This document shows positions 32,877-46,013 of a DNA stretch of 64,000 bases, piece after piece. The DNA comes from Zhengitettix transpicula (taxonomy: Eukaryota > Arthropoda > Insecta > Orthoptera > Tetrigidae): assembly GCA_037074705.1 (NCBI GenBank), contig CM073593.1, forward strand, positions 21,479,001 through 21,543,000. The letters are read 5' to 3'. The stretch's first letter is position 1. Each line of letters begins with the position of its first letter. The position numbers were made by a program, and so were the translations under genes. The notes below the pieces were generated by a model that was given only the letters and a program-made list of their open reading frames with translations, searched no databases and was not told where the DNA came from.

Positions 32877-35340
32877 TCTTCCATATATAGATTACCAACG
32901 ATAATAAAAAAAATTATTGATATTTAATTCCAATGCGTACAACAAAAATGGGGTCATACCCAACGCAATTATCAAGGATAATTATTACATCCGTTGCTTA
33001 GAGCCTAGAAGTTTATTATTTATTTATCTTTTTTTTAAAAAAAAAAAAAAAAGAAATAAGATTGATGTGAAGGACGATACTTGCCTGTGGAGAGATTCCT
33101 TGCCGGTACTAAGTGGGTCAGGCTTTATCTTAATATTATAACAGTATTGCAGAAACAAACAAAAATTCCTGGAATAATTTTTACACCCAGTTACGACGCC
33201 TGTCGGCTAAGTAATATTTGGTTAATATTGCAGGAATTGTCGGGTTAGATCTAAAAATCGCTGTTTTAATATATATAGCTCCATTACTTAGGAAGTTAAT
33301 ATTTCATTTTTGCGGATATTGGTGATGTATATATTTAAAATACGAACTCGAGAGGCAATGTGAATATTTTAATTCAGAAACTATGCGAAATACTCGCCAA
33401 ACAGCTTGTAATGGATTGATCAGTTTTTCTACAGAGCCAATCTGAATCTGGAATATTCCGAACCACGGGTGCTTCACTGGTTGCATTCTGGAAGGGGCGC
33501 TCAGTTTTTGTGACAAGAAAATATAAGTGATACAAATGATATCTGTCATAGGCTTTATTGAAATACACTTAGAGTAAACTTAAATTGTTTCAATGGATTG
33601 ATGACTGTTCAGTAGTGTTTCAAAAAATTCAGAAACGGGCGAGTTATTACTATTCAGGATTAGATATTGGTCCAATAGTTTGAATAATAAAAACTATTCT
33701 TCAAATTTGATTATAAATACCGTTGTGTGTCATATTTTAACCAAGTTCATTTTTAATCAGTTCTCGGGCCACCCTGTTACCGCTAATAGGCATAGAGATT
33801 GCAATTATTTTTTATTACGCTTAATACATGGAACGATTCGATGCAGTCGGAGTAAAATTTTGTTAACATATTTTCTCTGGCAGTACAATGTAGCATAAAT
33901 GTTTTTTCTGTTCTCAGAGGTGGCCGGTTCGGCTCTGCTCCAACGTAGCCAGGGCTGTGGCTTCGAGTCACGGTAAGTAGACTTTCTCTATTTACACATC
34001 AGTCGTACCCCTGAAGAATAATCTGCAGTTCTGATCTTGAAATAATGGTGGTGCACAATGAAATAATAAACGAATTAGAATTTATGAAAAATAATTCTAT
34101 TAGTATATTAATTTTCTTATGAAAAAATTGAGCAAATTTGGCTATAGGCCTATCAGTTGAGTTATGAATATGATTTTTAGCCCTATTTTTTTGATTACGG
34201 AAATATTTACTTTAAAGACATACCTAACTGTCGCTGAAGAAGTTCACGTCTTCGTCGAGATCTTGTCGACATTCTCCACACTAGTTTCAACCCTTTCCTG
34301 AAACGTAACGTATTTTTCGATTCGAACCAGGCATATTAATTTTAATATGGCATGAATAGTGTCTTCCCACCATACAACCATCAGTTGGAACTCGACAACA
34401 ATTTACCTATTTGTTTCATAACATTCGACTTGCGTATAAAATTACTGAAAAAAAAAATTCTGTATTTTGCAATAAGATTTAAATATTCTTTATATCTACA
34501 TAAGATTAATTTCTTCCGGTTTATTATTGGTATTTTATGTTCATTGAACCCATATTCGGTAATTTTGTGCACGACGCGTAACAATTGTGAAAAAATATAA
34601 TAAAAAGTAATTACCATTTGCTAAAATTAACCAAGAATTGTAACGTGTTAGTAAACTTCAATTGAAAACGTACTATAAACCTAATATGGTAATATGGTAC
34701 TGATTATAATAGACTGTATTTTTAAAATATAATTAAATTTCTCTTAATTTTCTTTGGAAAAAATTCTGTCGGCATTACACTCCAAATTATTAATAATAGC
34801 GAAGAAATTCATATTTATTTTCAAAGTTTGTGTTCTTTCCGTTCCAAAGCGGCTTCAGGGATTTTTCTTTTTCTTTGCTCGTTCGATAATGGATTTTTGT
34901 CTGACAGAAATCTAAGACTCAGCCCAGATGTGTCTAATATTTGAAAGAGACTCTACACGTACACGTTTTATCTTCCGTAAATCATAACTAAAGGATCAAT
35001 GATTAAGCCTACAAAATTCTCCGTTTAAGGAGGCAGTGTGCGTATCACACACGCACAGAAGAAAGTCGGCATCGTAAATCAGAGTTGACAGGCAAACATT
35101 TTAAAATGTGTTGACCTCAAGGACTCCGAATCGTGACTACGCAAGTAATCCCCTTAATGTTAACACGGTAAGCCATTAGCCACAATCTGCGCCTGATTGG
35201 GTGTAAGATTTGTTTCCTGAGGTAGACGCAAAGTATGTAGCTCGTTCACGTAACGGTCATCCAGAAACACTCGTATCGCAGAACGAATCGCCCGTGGGAA
35301 GGTCTCCACTCTCGCAGGTGGAGAGAAAGACCTGTCTTGG
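32877..35340. other. AT-rich spacer with a possible SINE remnant
   Basis: No gene recognised. 33031-33054 is a T-run/A-run. A tRNA-like patch is listed separately at 33915-33975. Confidence 0.4.
33915..33975 (+). repeat. Possible tRNA-derived SINE remnant
   Basis: GAGGTGGCCGGTTCGGCT resembles a degenerate A-box region, and GGCTTCGAGTCACGG about 40 bases later resembles a B box (GGTTCGANNCC). The spacing fits a tRNA-derived Pol III promoter. There is no matching copy in the window, and the cloverleaf does not close convincingly. Confidence 0.25.
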
Positions 35341-35690
35341 GTGATGCATTTTTCTCTCTCTGCTTTTGAACTAAGATCCCCAATAGCCGAGGCACTTCAG
35401 TCTTTTTCCAGATGTGTATTCTCCTGGCTCGCAGACATTGGGCATTTACTAAGAGTTGTCAGCTGTTCGTATTACAACAGTCGGCCAGCTGCCTCCTAAA
35501 CTGGTCGAGGATTGGAAAAGGGAATGCTGCGTTCCCACAGCAAACCCCAATCCTCCTCTTTTCGGTAAGATCCTTAAACTGTAGTCCGGGAGCCCAAGTT
35601 AGCCCTTGGCCACCTTCCTATCCCTTCCGGCATTCCCACTTCCATTGCTATTAATGGGGCGTTCCCACCACGTGGATTATCCTCATAACA
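35341..35690 (+). mobile_element. Family C repeat, copy 3 (internally deleted)
   Basis: Starts TGATGCATTTTTCTCTCTC and follows the family order until ACAGCAAACCCC, then jumps to TCGGTAAGATCCTTAAAC. It lacks the CGGAAGGGCG to CCGGGTAGG block, about 110 bases. It ends GTGGATTATCCTCATAAC, close to the common 3' end. Confidence 0.65.
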
Positions 35691-37262
35691 ATTGAATCAC
35701 CTCATAACAATTGAAGACTACTTTTGTTGACAGATCAAATAAATATTGTATGATATGCTGAATGTAAGGTAGAGAAAAATTGTTGGCAGCATCAACAAAA
35801 CTGATGTTTCCTTAGCCACCATTAAATTATTTTAATAAATAAACCAGTGGCTCGTAGTCTTCTGCAAGGAGGGAAATAATTAAATACAATTTCAGCATAA
35901 ATGATACAGAATAAGAGTTGCGGATGTGTATGCATAATAAAAATAGCCAAATTACATTATCTAAAATATATAATAAATTAAATTTGCATGGAAACAAAGG
36001 TAATTAAATATGTAACGAAAATAATTGGCTGTAAGTAATGAAAATTTAAAACTAAAACCTTGAAAAGGACTCAGTCGGTCTTTAAACTTCGTCGGTTACA
36101 TTTTGGAAAATATCTTTGATGATGTATGTTTCAAATCTAACTGCTCTTGGTTCCAGATTTGTGTTTCAATGGCCGTGCTTGCTAATTAATGACCATTACT
36201 ACAAATGAAAGGTTCTTCATGAAATTAAGTTTTCGCTAATTGGAGACCCTGGAAGGAAGTTATTTATTCCGATCTCCGGGGAAGACAGCCTCAGTTGTTT
36301 GAGGCTGAGGCGTCCTTCATTACAGGAGAGGAGGAATTTTTTCGTTGGCAATTTCCGCTAGCCACGAGTCGGCGACGGCTTCCGGTTGCCGTGTTGTGTG
36401 TAGCTCGTCTCTGCCCCCCTTTTTTTGTGCTAGGAAATTGGCAAGAGATTGGCTGCATTGCAAGTGACAGTAAATGAGATTGTGCCAGCGGTAAGCTACT
36501 TTGTGTGACGAAGATTCGGTTATTACACTGGTTCGCCGACATTCCTATCAAACTTTCCTTGGGGAAAAAATCTAGATTAATAAGGCTCTCTTGCCCAGTT
36601 TAGATAAACGTTTTTCTACGAACTTACAGAGATTCCTCGTACTCAGCTTAGAGACATTCCGCGTCTGAATTGCGCCTTGATTTCTTATAAACTTCATAGG
36701 TGGTCCGAAATATCACACTAACGATTTTTAAATACAAGCATGTTAGAATGCAAGCAGACCTTCTACCTTCGTTAAGAAGTCAGAGTTATTTTGTAAATTC
36801 GTATTTACTATATTATTGCCTTATTTTTTCTACAAAATGACCTATATTCTATATGTGAGACATCATTTGGTAGGTTCACATGGCAGTTAGCTGGTATGAG
36901 AATTTTTTTTCCAAAATTATAAGTAAGTAAACGTAATAAGTATTCATACTTAATTACAAATTACATAACACGATAAAAAACGAAACTTAATCGAAAAAAA
37001 TTGTGAGAAATGCGACGAAATTACTCTTTATTTTTCCATTTTTTACTTTTATATTACTTTTTATAATGTTAATTACTTCGGCTTCGATCGCGTTAATTTT
37101 GGTCTATAGTTATACGCAATAACGATATTATCAGTGCAGGCAGTTCACCAATGCACATTTTCCCGACGACATTATCCTGATTGACGTTTGCCCTACAGGT
37201 CAATACCCCAATTGATCAAAGGTGTGTTTATACGAAATTAAACAATATTAATGTTCATTCAA
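35691..37262. other. Spacer with a GC-richer patch at about 36260-36700
   Basis: The patch has openings on both strands and no domain. Remaining sequence is AT-rich. Confidence 0.4.
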
Positions 37263-37350
37263 CATCTAACTACTCATTACGTGAGGAACAATTTCAACCA
37301 AAGTTGGCGCACGTATCACCTACGATCCTGGAACAAACACTGCGGACTGT
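37263..37350 (+). mobile_element. Helitron-related 5' fragment, plus orientation
   Basis: GGAACAATTTCAACCAAAGT, then CACGTATCACCTACGATCC and GGAACAAACACTG. The same string in reverse orientation lies at about 38165-38245, so the two face each other across roughly 900 bases. Confidence 0.45.
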
Positions 37351-37544
37351 CACTCTCTCCGCACTTCAATTAACTGCGCTGCAATAAAATTTAAAACATA
37401 ATTTCTAAACACAATATACTTATTAATATATAATTATACTTTTCCTGCGGTATTTTATATGCATACATGGCGGAATTTTGTTTTATTGAAATTATATTTT
37501 GTCCCCAATTATTTACATCAGCCGACAGGGTTTATTTAACTTTA

Positions 37545-37670
37545 GCGTGCGGGAATTCCATAATTAAACTCAGACCCCGGATTAAACACCAATCTCGGTC
37601 GTTCTTCCATTATCACCCTCGTCCGACTCCACAACTCATTCCGTTAGGGGAGGAAATTATACATTAAAAA
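37545..37670 (-). mobile_element. Helitron-related 3' fragment, minus orientation
   Basis: Read on the minus strand: ATAATTTCCTCCCCTAACGG, then CGACCGAGATTGG, TTTAATCCGGGG and GAGTTTAATTATGG. This parallels the 3' part of the neighbouring element at 37725-38245 and of 46510-46903. Confidence 0.45.
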
Positions 37671-37724
37671 TCTATTTATTATACGCCAACTTAGCCTGTT
37701 TTCACATATATAATAAACAAACTG

Positions 37725-38245
37725 GGTGCCCGTCGCTCCCCGGGTTGTCATAATCACACTCAGCGACATCCATAATCCCGGATTAGGCTCCAATCTCGGT
37801 TGTGTCCACGTTATTTTTATGTTACATCAATCCACCCTACCCCTAAACATGATTCCCTCCCATTCCGAAAAAGGTTGAAATTATGAATGAGCCACATCAG
37901 GAAAAATCACTATCAATCATTTCCCCGAAAAATCGCTATCCATCATTTACCCCGAAAAATATTTATTCAACGCAAATATCGACCTATTGAGCGTGTTTTA
38001 AAGTTCCTATTTATGTCCACCTCCACCCCTGCGGATGGTGGTCACGTCTCCCCCACACTGTTTGTTTCCATTTTGAAATGAATACGTGTAAAATATTTGG
38101 TCGAAATTACGCGTTTAGATTTGTATGCGGAACATACACATACAAATAGACAGTCATTATTTATAAAGTGACTCCCAGACCCACAGTGTTTGTTCTTGGA
38201 TCGTAGGTTACACGTGTATCAAGTTTGATTGAAATTGTTCCAAGC
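37725..38245 (-). mobile_element. Helitron-related non-autonomous element, minus orientation
   Basis: On the minus strand it reads GGAACAATTTCAATCAAACT, GGATC...AACAAACACTGTGGG, ATTTCGACCAAATATT, GGAAACAAACAGTGTGGGGG, TTTTTCGGGGTAAATGAT, ACCGAGATTGGAGCC, GGATGTCGCTGAGTG and ends CGGGCACCCAGTTTG. The final CGGGCACCCAG resembles the ends of the CTAG Helitrons, but CTRR is lost. The internal repetition of the ACCAAA...AACAAACACTG block suggests a duplication within the element. Confidence 0.5.
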
Positions 38246-39771
38246 ATTAATCAATAACTTATATAACAATCACGTATAATAAGATGAAATGCGTAAAGAC
38301 GCTCCCTTCAGGAGGCTGACCCATCGGGATATTGATTGACCTGTCGGGCAATTGGGATAATGCCTTGTACGGCAATCGTAAATCGTGATATTGTCGTCGG
38401 GAAAACGGGCAAGTGTCTGTCGGGAGTTTTTACCCCTATTATCAACATTGTAAATTTGTAAGTCACGATTACAGTACCGTTATAAATCTAGGTAGTCAAG
38501 CAACGGTTTGAAATTGGACGCTTTCCATGCGGAATACAGGTTTTTTACGATTTAAATGCAAGCGTACTTTGTGATTAGGAATGTCGTTTACAACAGTGTA
38601 TTCGACAGCTCTCATGCGTAACATGTGACCAGGAGCAATTTTCACTCCATAACCCACAGCAGTATTACAGAAGACGACGGCATTCTTGCAGGTATAGAAG
38701 GAAAACCGGCACAAGAATTAAAAATTTCGTTTGATGTGCGTATTTTTAATGTTACACAACGGTCTGCATATTTATTTCCCTCTTTACGAACTTGTCATCT
38801 GCTTCGGTCTTGTTATAGGTCCGAATGTATATGAGCGGAATAAAATCTGCAACCTACTTGACAGCCCGAGCGAAGCTAACAACTCTGCTAGGAAATGTCG
38901 TCGGGGCAATGAGGGGGCATTAGGTTTTTCTTGTTTTGCTTTGTCCTTAGCGAACCAACGACATTTCAGACGTCACAACGGAGATTGCCGTAAAGAGCTG
39001 GACGTATTTACGTTTTCGCGAAGATGATGGTCGGCCTACGCTCACTGAATTCAATTTACGGCAATATATTCACACGTGGCGAAAACAACTTTCGTAATTG
39101 CGTTATTTGACGAGTAGGTGAAGGATGTCTTCTATTACATTGGATTAGGCAGACAAAATATTCTACAACGCAATTTACGACCTTTTACATCATAAGATAG
39201 AAGTCTGGATTCTGTTACACAAAGGAACACGATTTTTGCAGTATTGTGAAATCCGAATTACTCCAATCGTTCTATCGGCAAGCGTAAACCAAATACAGTC
39301 ACAAATAATTAGAATTTTTCTTGCAATGCGTCAAATTTTTATGTTAAATAGTTACAATTTCTAAATTTATATTAATTATCTATATTTTTCTACAAAACAA
39401 ATTTTTTCACATATCGTTATTTACAGTCAATATTTTTAGAATGAGAATAAAGAAGTTGAAGACTCAAGTGGTTTAATTGATTAAATTATTTTTTGTAAAA
39501 AAAAACTTTATCACATGAAACAGGTCTTGTTTGAAATATGTTCACGGAATAGTCAAAGATTTCTTAACCTAATGCAACAAAAAAAAAATTTATACGTAAC
39601 TTCAAGTACTTCAAATTCCTTTCATTATTATAATACATAACTTTTATCTCAATATGTGTAATTTATTGTAGCATTTTTAAATATTCTTAAATTTTGTTAA
39701 ACATATTTTTTAGCTTTAGAAATGAATAATGACATAAATATTATGCGTTTATATTAATTTAAAACGTGAAT
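38246..39771. other. Spacer, partly GC-richer (38490-39050)
   Basis: Overlapping openings on both strands (72 codons minus at 38496-38714, 98 codons plus at 38731-39027) have no recognisable domain or splice sites. 39300-39770 is very AT-rich. Confidence 0.4.
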
Positions 39772-39965
39772 AAGTCCCAAAGACGGGAAAAAATTGTTGT
39801 TGTTTTTTGTCTTTGTAAAATAGATTATAGCTATTTTCTCTGCCTTTTTGGCAATTTTATTTATTTCATGTATGCAAACATAAAGAAGGTATATAATATT
39901 GTTGACACCTGATGAAGTCCCAAAGACAGAGTGAAATGATGTGTTTTGTGTTTTTAAAATAGATT
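39772..39965 (+). repeat. Tandem pair of hammerhead-like units, period 143
   Basis: AAGTCCCAAAGAC occurs at 39772 and again at 39915. The sequence after each (GTTTTTTGTCTTTGTAAAATAGATTATAG versus a related GTTTTTAAAATAGATTATG stretch) is also similar. The second copy is preceded by CTGATGA (39909-39915), giving the hammerhead-like order CTGATGA / stem / GTGAAA. The unit is related to the orphan motif at 3401. Confidence 0.5.
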
Positions 39966-40387
39966 ATGACCTTTCATTAATTTTATAAATATATATTATA
40001 TATAAATATATTGGTCAGAATCCCATATATTGTCACAGATGTATCAGACAATCCAAAAATAATTACAGAAAACTCATAAATGTATATTTTAAAACCGTTC
40101 TACGTGTAGCGTGACATGTAAGCTCAATATGAAATTGAGACGTTAGCTTTTTGTATATATAATAGGAAGTAATATATTAGGCGTAAATAGCACTACTGGG
40201 ATTGTGGAGAGACGGGATTTTACTAAGGAACGACAAATTGGCAAGGCGCAGTTTTCCTAATACAATCTGTCAATCACGTTGACTGAGGAGAGAATCTAGT
40301 AGGATTATTTATAGTTGACGTAATTGTAAATTTTGTGGTTGATTGATCAGTTTCCAGAAATCTTGTTTCGTATTGCAGGACACTTAA

Positions 40388-41149
40388 TCTATATAATAAA
40401 AAGAAATATATATTTGTATGTATGTATTTACATTAATTTCGATACAAATATAATCGCGTGGACAGATCACAAAAAATATGTGCACACATATCCTTCAAAA
40501 CACTAGGAACGGTACTGTGGGGGTGAGAAACCCCTAGCATAATGGTTGAAAAATAATAATTTAAAAATTTGATAATTTTTTCTTATATTACTGCGCGTCA
40601 AGAGACCGTGACGACACGCGCGCGTGAGAGAGAGAGACGTTACTACGCGACGAACAAAGGAAATAGTACCTTTTTCCGTAATGAAATAAAGTAGAAATAT
40701 TTGCATTGAATAAAAAGTATAATTTTATCCGACAATACTCCTTCGAATGATAAGAAAAGACAATACGAATAATTTACGATTCTTGCTGAAAATGTAAGTT
40801 AATTTTCGTGCCATATTAGTGACTCCAATATGGCGACCATTTGTTTACATTGTGAATACAGCTAAGAATTTCATGAATTTAATCTTTCGTAATGTCTGAA
40901 AACTGAGAGACAATTATACACTGCAACACTTAAGGAGTATATTTAAGAAGTTCGGAGGTATGTATGTTGAGATTGATGCAATAAAATTCAATGTATTTTT
41001 TAGCTGTTCAATTAATGCACTATCACTCAAAAGAATGTACGGAGCTAGGAACAGGTTAAATCACTTCTTGACTAAAGAATGATATAGAATTAAATACTTT
41101 TTCTGGTTTATATAAATAAGTTCACGGGCAATGTTGTGCATCCAGCTAG
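40388..41149 (+). mobile_element. Non-autonomous Helitron copy 2
   Basis: Begins TCTATATAATAAAAAG after A and ends CATCCAGCTAG before T. It is colinear with copy 1 except for the insertion, which here is an empty site (CTTGACTAAAGAATGATATAG, then AAATACTTTTTC). It carries a CpG-rich GACACGCGCGCGTGAGAGA segment at about 40612-40636. The terminal hairpin is eroded (GGGCAATGTTGTGC). No transposase frame. Confidence 0.78.
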
Positions 41150-44100
41150 TACTATTATAAACTATTATACTCAGTATTTCTAACAGGAGAACATAGACCA
41201 GTAATTATGTTGTAAACAAATTATCCAATTTCGCAATATTTAGGTGTTACAAATTATAACCGACTACGGTTTGAAGGATGATTTTGCTCTACGATAAAGA
41301 AGAAGAAAACAATATGCCAGATGAGTCCCGACTCCGCAGTTTACGACGTCTGTAAAGCGTCCAGCGTAGCCTCAATTACGACCCCTATGTCCGGCGCACG
41401 CACCCCGTTGGTCCCCTAACTCTTGCCATCAGTTTTACGAGGCGCTCTCTTTTATTTTCTTGTGCAGGGTGTTTACTTTTATCGAGATCCGAACTGTCCA
41501 CGTGATGCATTGGCTGGTCCTGACACCCTTCGCGTTGCCAAATAAATTATTACTCGTAAAATTTTGCATTGGATTGATGAGTTTTTTTGTGAAAACAACA
41601 GGGTTCAAAAACTTTTTCAAGAAATCGCCATTTACGCGTATCAAACACTATCTGGAACGTGATATATAAAATTAATTCGAATAAATATGTCCACTAACTG
41701 ATAAAATCGATTTCGTTAGTACATGTCTTATTTTTTTCTGCTAACCTCACTTAAACGAATTATTACATCGTCCTAATGTAATTCTATTTTTCTTGCTTCT
41801 TATCCACTCATTCTGTTGAATGGTTGTTTTCGATTGATTCATAATCTTATATTTTCCCACCGGTGTAATCTTACGTAGTACGATAACGTCGTTCATCAAA
41901 TACTCGATTTGGAAATTAGACGCGGGATATTTCAACCACTTTTATACAATGCTTCATCAGACTGTTGATGATATAATAGATTTTATTATATATAGTGGTT
42001 CACTTGGTGATATTCATGGCTCATAACTTGCAAAACAATACTGTCTTATATTTCCCTATTCTTGGTGCCACCACTTTTTAGGCCGTGCTCCTTCAGCGTT
42101 TTCACTCTGTATTCCTTCCAATTCCTCAGTTCTCAGTAACTTATACATACAGCGCAGTACATTATTTATTGTTTTCTTTATTTCTCCTTGGTTCTACAAT
42201 ACATTGAGAAACTTGGACTACCCGGATATTAATTATTATTAATCTCGATTATTATTAGTCTCCATTTATGGAAATTTGACAAAGTTTCTAATCTTTAAAT
42301 TGACTTCCTGAACTGATTTTTTTTCAGTATTTTCTGAAGTCTACTATGAAAACTTTTTCTTAATTTTTTACACCTCACATCATTTGTATGGTTACAAATT
42401 TTAGTTTTAAGTTCACTGCAACCAACCACATGTAAATTAAACGAAATATCTATTCATTTCCTGTTAGGTCTAGACACATTAATTTAATCATCTTTTTCAA
42501 TGAGACTCAGATCAGCGACAATGTAAAATTACAAAGTTAAAGTTAGTTTGCTCCGGAACAAATAATTCGAATTTGGCAGAGCTTTCTCTACTCATTTTGT
42601 ACAGCAAAGTTTTAACCCAATGCTCAAGATTACAGTAGCAGAGCACCGAACTTCCCAACTGAGGAGGCCACATTTCACCATCACGCAGAAACGATTTATT
42701 TTCTCTCACGACTACCGAGTTCCTGCACCAAACCCAATCACGACTCTGACTGAATCAGCAAGAATCATAAATCCCACTCTGCGGTGATTTTTTTTCAGTG
42801 ACACGGAACAGTATCGTTAAGCACCAATGGTAACAAAAAAAATTTGGAACCTTAAATAGCAAATTCTGGAAATTTAAATGCTGAATCACAATTACGAGTT
42901 TGTAATTTAATGATTTATTACGTGATAAAATCGTAGGAATTGTATGGGCACTACAAGTGTCTGAATTCCGGTTTCAATATTAATTTTTTTGCTTCTCAGG
43001 TAAATCTCGGATTACGTTTCCAGTACGAAAAAGAATAATTTGAAGATTCGGATGTGTTAATACTCAGCAGGTGTTGTTTGAAAAGGGAAATGCCGAAGTG
43101 TTTAAGAAGTCAAGTATGTTAACTACAACCATTAAATAGCAGTGGAAGTTAATTCCACCCCTTCGCCTTACGAGGGAGTTAATACATTCAAATGAAAGCC
43201 TATAGAATGAAAAACTCCCCTCTCGCACGTCACAGGGATAACAGAGGGAGAGATTTGTCCTGTCTCCACGATATTTATCCACATATTTGCCGCCTGAGAG
43301 CGCGTCCTTTGGTCCTCGCAGCAACAATAGTCTCTGACACTCCGTGGCGTGTGGGACCATTCTTTTCTCTTTTGTTTCTTTTTCCCAGTGTCCGGCACAG
43401 GAATTTTCAGCTGGTTTTTGTCCGCAGCCAATAAATAATATCTCCAGGGCCAAGCATGTCCCGGGATTACAGCATACAACCTGCTGTCACAGCCTCTAAA
43501 ATGTCTAATCCTACTTCAAGGCCGGACGAAGCAAATGCCTTGCCAAAAAACCCTTCTTCCAAGAGAATTTCCCTCCGGTTAAATTCTAAGCAAATAAAAC
43601 TGCAAACTAAAGCTCTCATATGAACATACGATTTTGTAAAGTAAATTAATCCCTATTTTTGCATAACAACTAAATTACAGTTACAAAACGTAGTTGTTCT
43701 TGTTATTCCTAATATTATCAGTAATCGGAGCTTACTTCTGTATTCTCATTATAATTCTGTAAAATATTGTAGATTCATATTTTACTATACAAACCAGTTT
43801 TGTTTTATAGTAAACATGTAATAAATCAATCTAGTTATTCTCAGAGTTTTAAGTGTCTGTTAATCTTTTACAAAAAATTTCTAAAGTACAAGTGTTATAA
43901 ATAAAATATTAGAAAGTAAATAATACCTCCAACAAAATAAATCTGCCGAATGGCGGATCAACAAGAAACTGTCGTGAATTCTTAACAGATATTTTATCTT
44001 CAGCTATGCGTTCTTAGAAAGATACCATTTCAGTATTTTATGGTACAGTTCTTTATGAAAAAGTGTGGCCATTTTTTCGCCTTTCCGTGAACTGTACAAA

Positions 44101-45243
44101 AATAAACTAATTTAAAAAAATATATATCTAACGTGGACGTTCTGTGAGAGACTGAGCTAAATCCAAATCATTTATAAAAAAAACACGCATTTTCTAACGT
44201 CTTACGAACATTCCCCTTAATAATTAAATAACTCTCAATATTTTGTTTATGAGTATTAATGTCAAACTCTGCGTCGTGATATACCTTTCGTGGGTAATAA
44301 GAGGATGTTAATTTCTATGGAGAAATAATTCTGTATTTAACAGCGAATGATAGGAGTATATAAAATATTTTACAAAGAGTTCTTCACAGTTTTCTGATAA
44401 CTACACGTTATCTTGAATCAGAATATTGTCTCTTCAGAAAGATAATATTCTCCATACTTGCATAAATTTATTACTCCTCGTTTCGCAAGTAGTCTTTTTG
44501 TAGATATGTGCTTAACCTCAACCCCAATTAAGGTGTGACCAGCTTGAAACGAACACCAGGAAATATAACCCTGAGGTCGTTGAATCCTTCAACAATATTT
44601 TGTCGTCAATGCGGACTTTCACTGCAAAGTAATGGCGTTCCACTCTCCCGCTTTCAGTCAGCTTCCCGTGAAATAAACTACTTCTTCTGTATCATTTTAT
44701 AGTCGCATCCAAGTAAAGCGTTACGCTATAAACATCTTACGAACTACAATAAAATAGTAAACAACTTTCCTATTCACGGATAAATATAACAACTCTATAG
44801 TTTGTACATCGTTTGTCACATACCTTGAAACTGAATTTCATTAATTCTTGAATACTTAACTTTTACTTTTAAATAACCACAAACACAATCTTAAATCTCA
44901 ATTGCAATATTGCACCGTTCAAGTTGATTTTAAAAATGGAATCGGAAATAACTAACTGCACGCGCTATTTCATTTTAAAATAATTATTTTTCTGATATTT
45001 AAGGATACTAATAATGACAGAAACTCTTGTGAATTAGTAGTGTTTCTCGAGATCCTTCTGAGGATCCTAGCGTTCCTATTGCAGTTATTGTGTCCCTGAT
45101 TTTAATTCTCAGGACGTTTGTTTCCTGGTTTTGAACTTTTTTTAAAACTAATAATTTCATATAGGCACGTCAAGACTGGTTGGATGGCAAGATAAATGGT
45201 AATCATGATTTATTTCTTCAATTCTTTGTTATTATTTTCATTA
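41150..45243. other. Spacer with GC-richer patches and a small foldback relic
   Basis: 41932-42003 has TTTCAACCACTTTTATAC facing a mirrored TATATAGTGGTTCA; on the minus strand CTGATGAAGC precedes GTTGAAA, so it is another motif relic. Patches at 41310-41530, 43060-43520 and 44560-44720 are more GC-rich. The minus 129-codon opening at 43064-43453 has no recognisable domain. Everything else is AT-rich. Confidence 0.4.
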
Positions 45244-46013
45244 CCAGCTGGCGTTGCCCGAGTACCTATTTATATAAACCCGAAAAAGTATTTAATTATA
45301 TATTAATCTTTAGTCAATGAGTGATGTAATATAAATCTAAATGTTCCTTGTTCCGTACATACTTTCGATCGACAGTGCTTTAATTTAACAGATATAAAAT
45401 ACAATGAATTTTATTGCATCAATCCCAACAAACATACCTCCGAATTTCTTCTTAAATATACTCCTTGAGTATTGCAGGATGTAATTGTCCCTCAGTCTTC
45501 AGACATAACGAAAGATTAAATTTATGAAATTGTTAGCTAGATTCACATTGTAAACAAATGGTCGCAATATTGTAGTCACTAATATGGCACGAAAATAAAC
45601 TTACATTTTCCGTCATGTATCATAAAATATTTCGTATTGTTTTTTATTATCATTCGATGGAGTATTGCCTGATTTGATTATACTTTTTATTCAATTAAAA
45701 ATATTTCTGCTTTATTTCATAAATAAATAATTTACTATTTTATTGTTGCGCAGTACCGACGCGTAAAAACGTATTTCTCTCTCTCGCGTGTGCTGTGACG
45801 TCACGGTCTCTTGGCGCGCAGTAATTTTACACAAAATGATCAAATTTTTTAATTATAATTCTTTCCACCTTTATGCTAGCGGTTCCAAAGTACCGTTTCT
45901 CGTGTTTTGTAAAATATGTCTACCAATCTTTAATGCAATCTGTCCACGGGATTAAATTTGTATAGAAATTAACGTAAATACATACAAATATACATCCTAT
46001 TTCATTATATAGA
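45244..46013 (-). mobile_element. Non-autonomous Helitron copy 3
   Basis: Minus orientation. The 5' end is at 46013 (TCTATATAATGAAATAGG after A); the 3' end at 45244 reads CGGGCAACGCCAGCTGG before T, a CTGG variant of CTRR. The body matches copies 1 and 2, including CAATATTGCGACCATTTG and the empty site of the nested insertion. No transposase frame. Confidence 0.78.

Noticed and set aside
32459..32884. 141-codon minus-strand frame
   Set aside because: It lies antisense to a recognisable LINE C-terminal fragment on the plus strand, so it is a shadow.
34318..34340. tRNA gene (GGTTCGAATC on the minus strand)
   Set aside because: The TPsiC stem does not pair and no A box or cloverleaf could be drawn.
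36295..36551. Overlapping plus and minus openings as a gene
   Set aside because: Openings on both strands of a GC-richer patch, no domain, no splice sites.
43064..43479. 129- and 103-codon minus frames
   Set aside because: Two frames of the same strand open over the same bases; composition effect, no domain.
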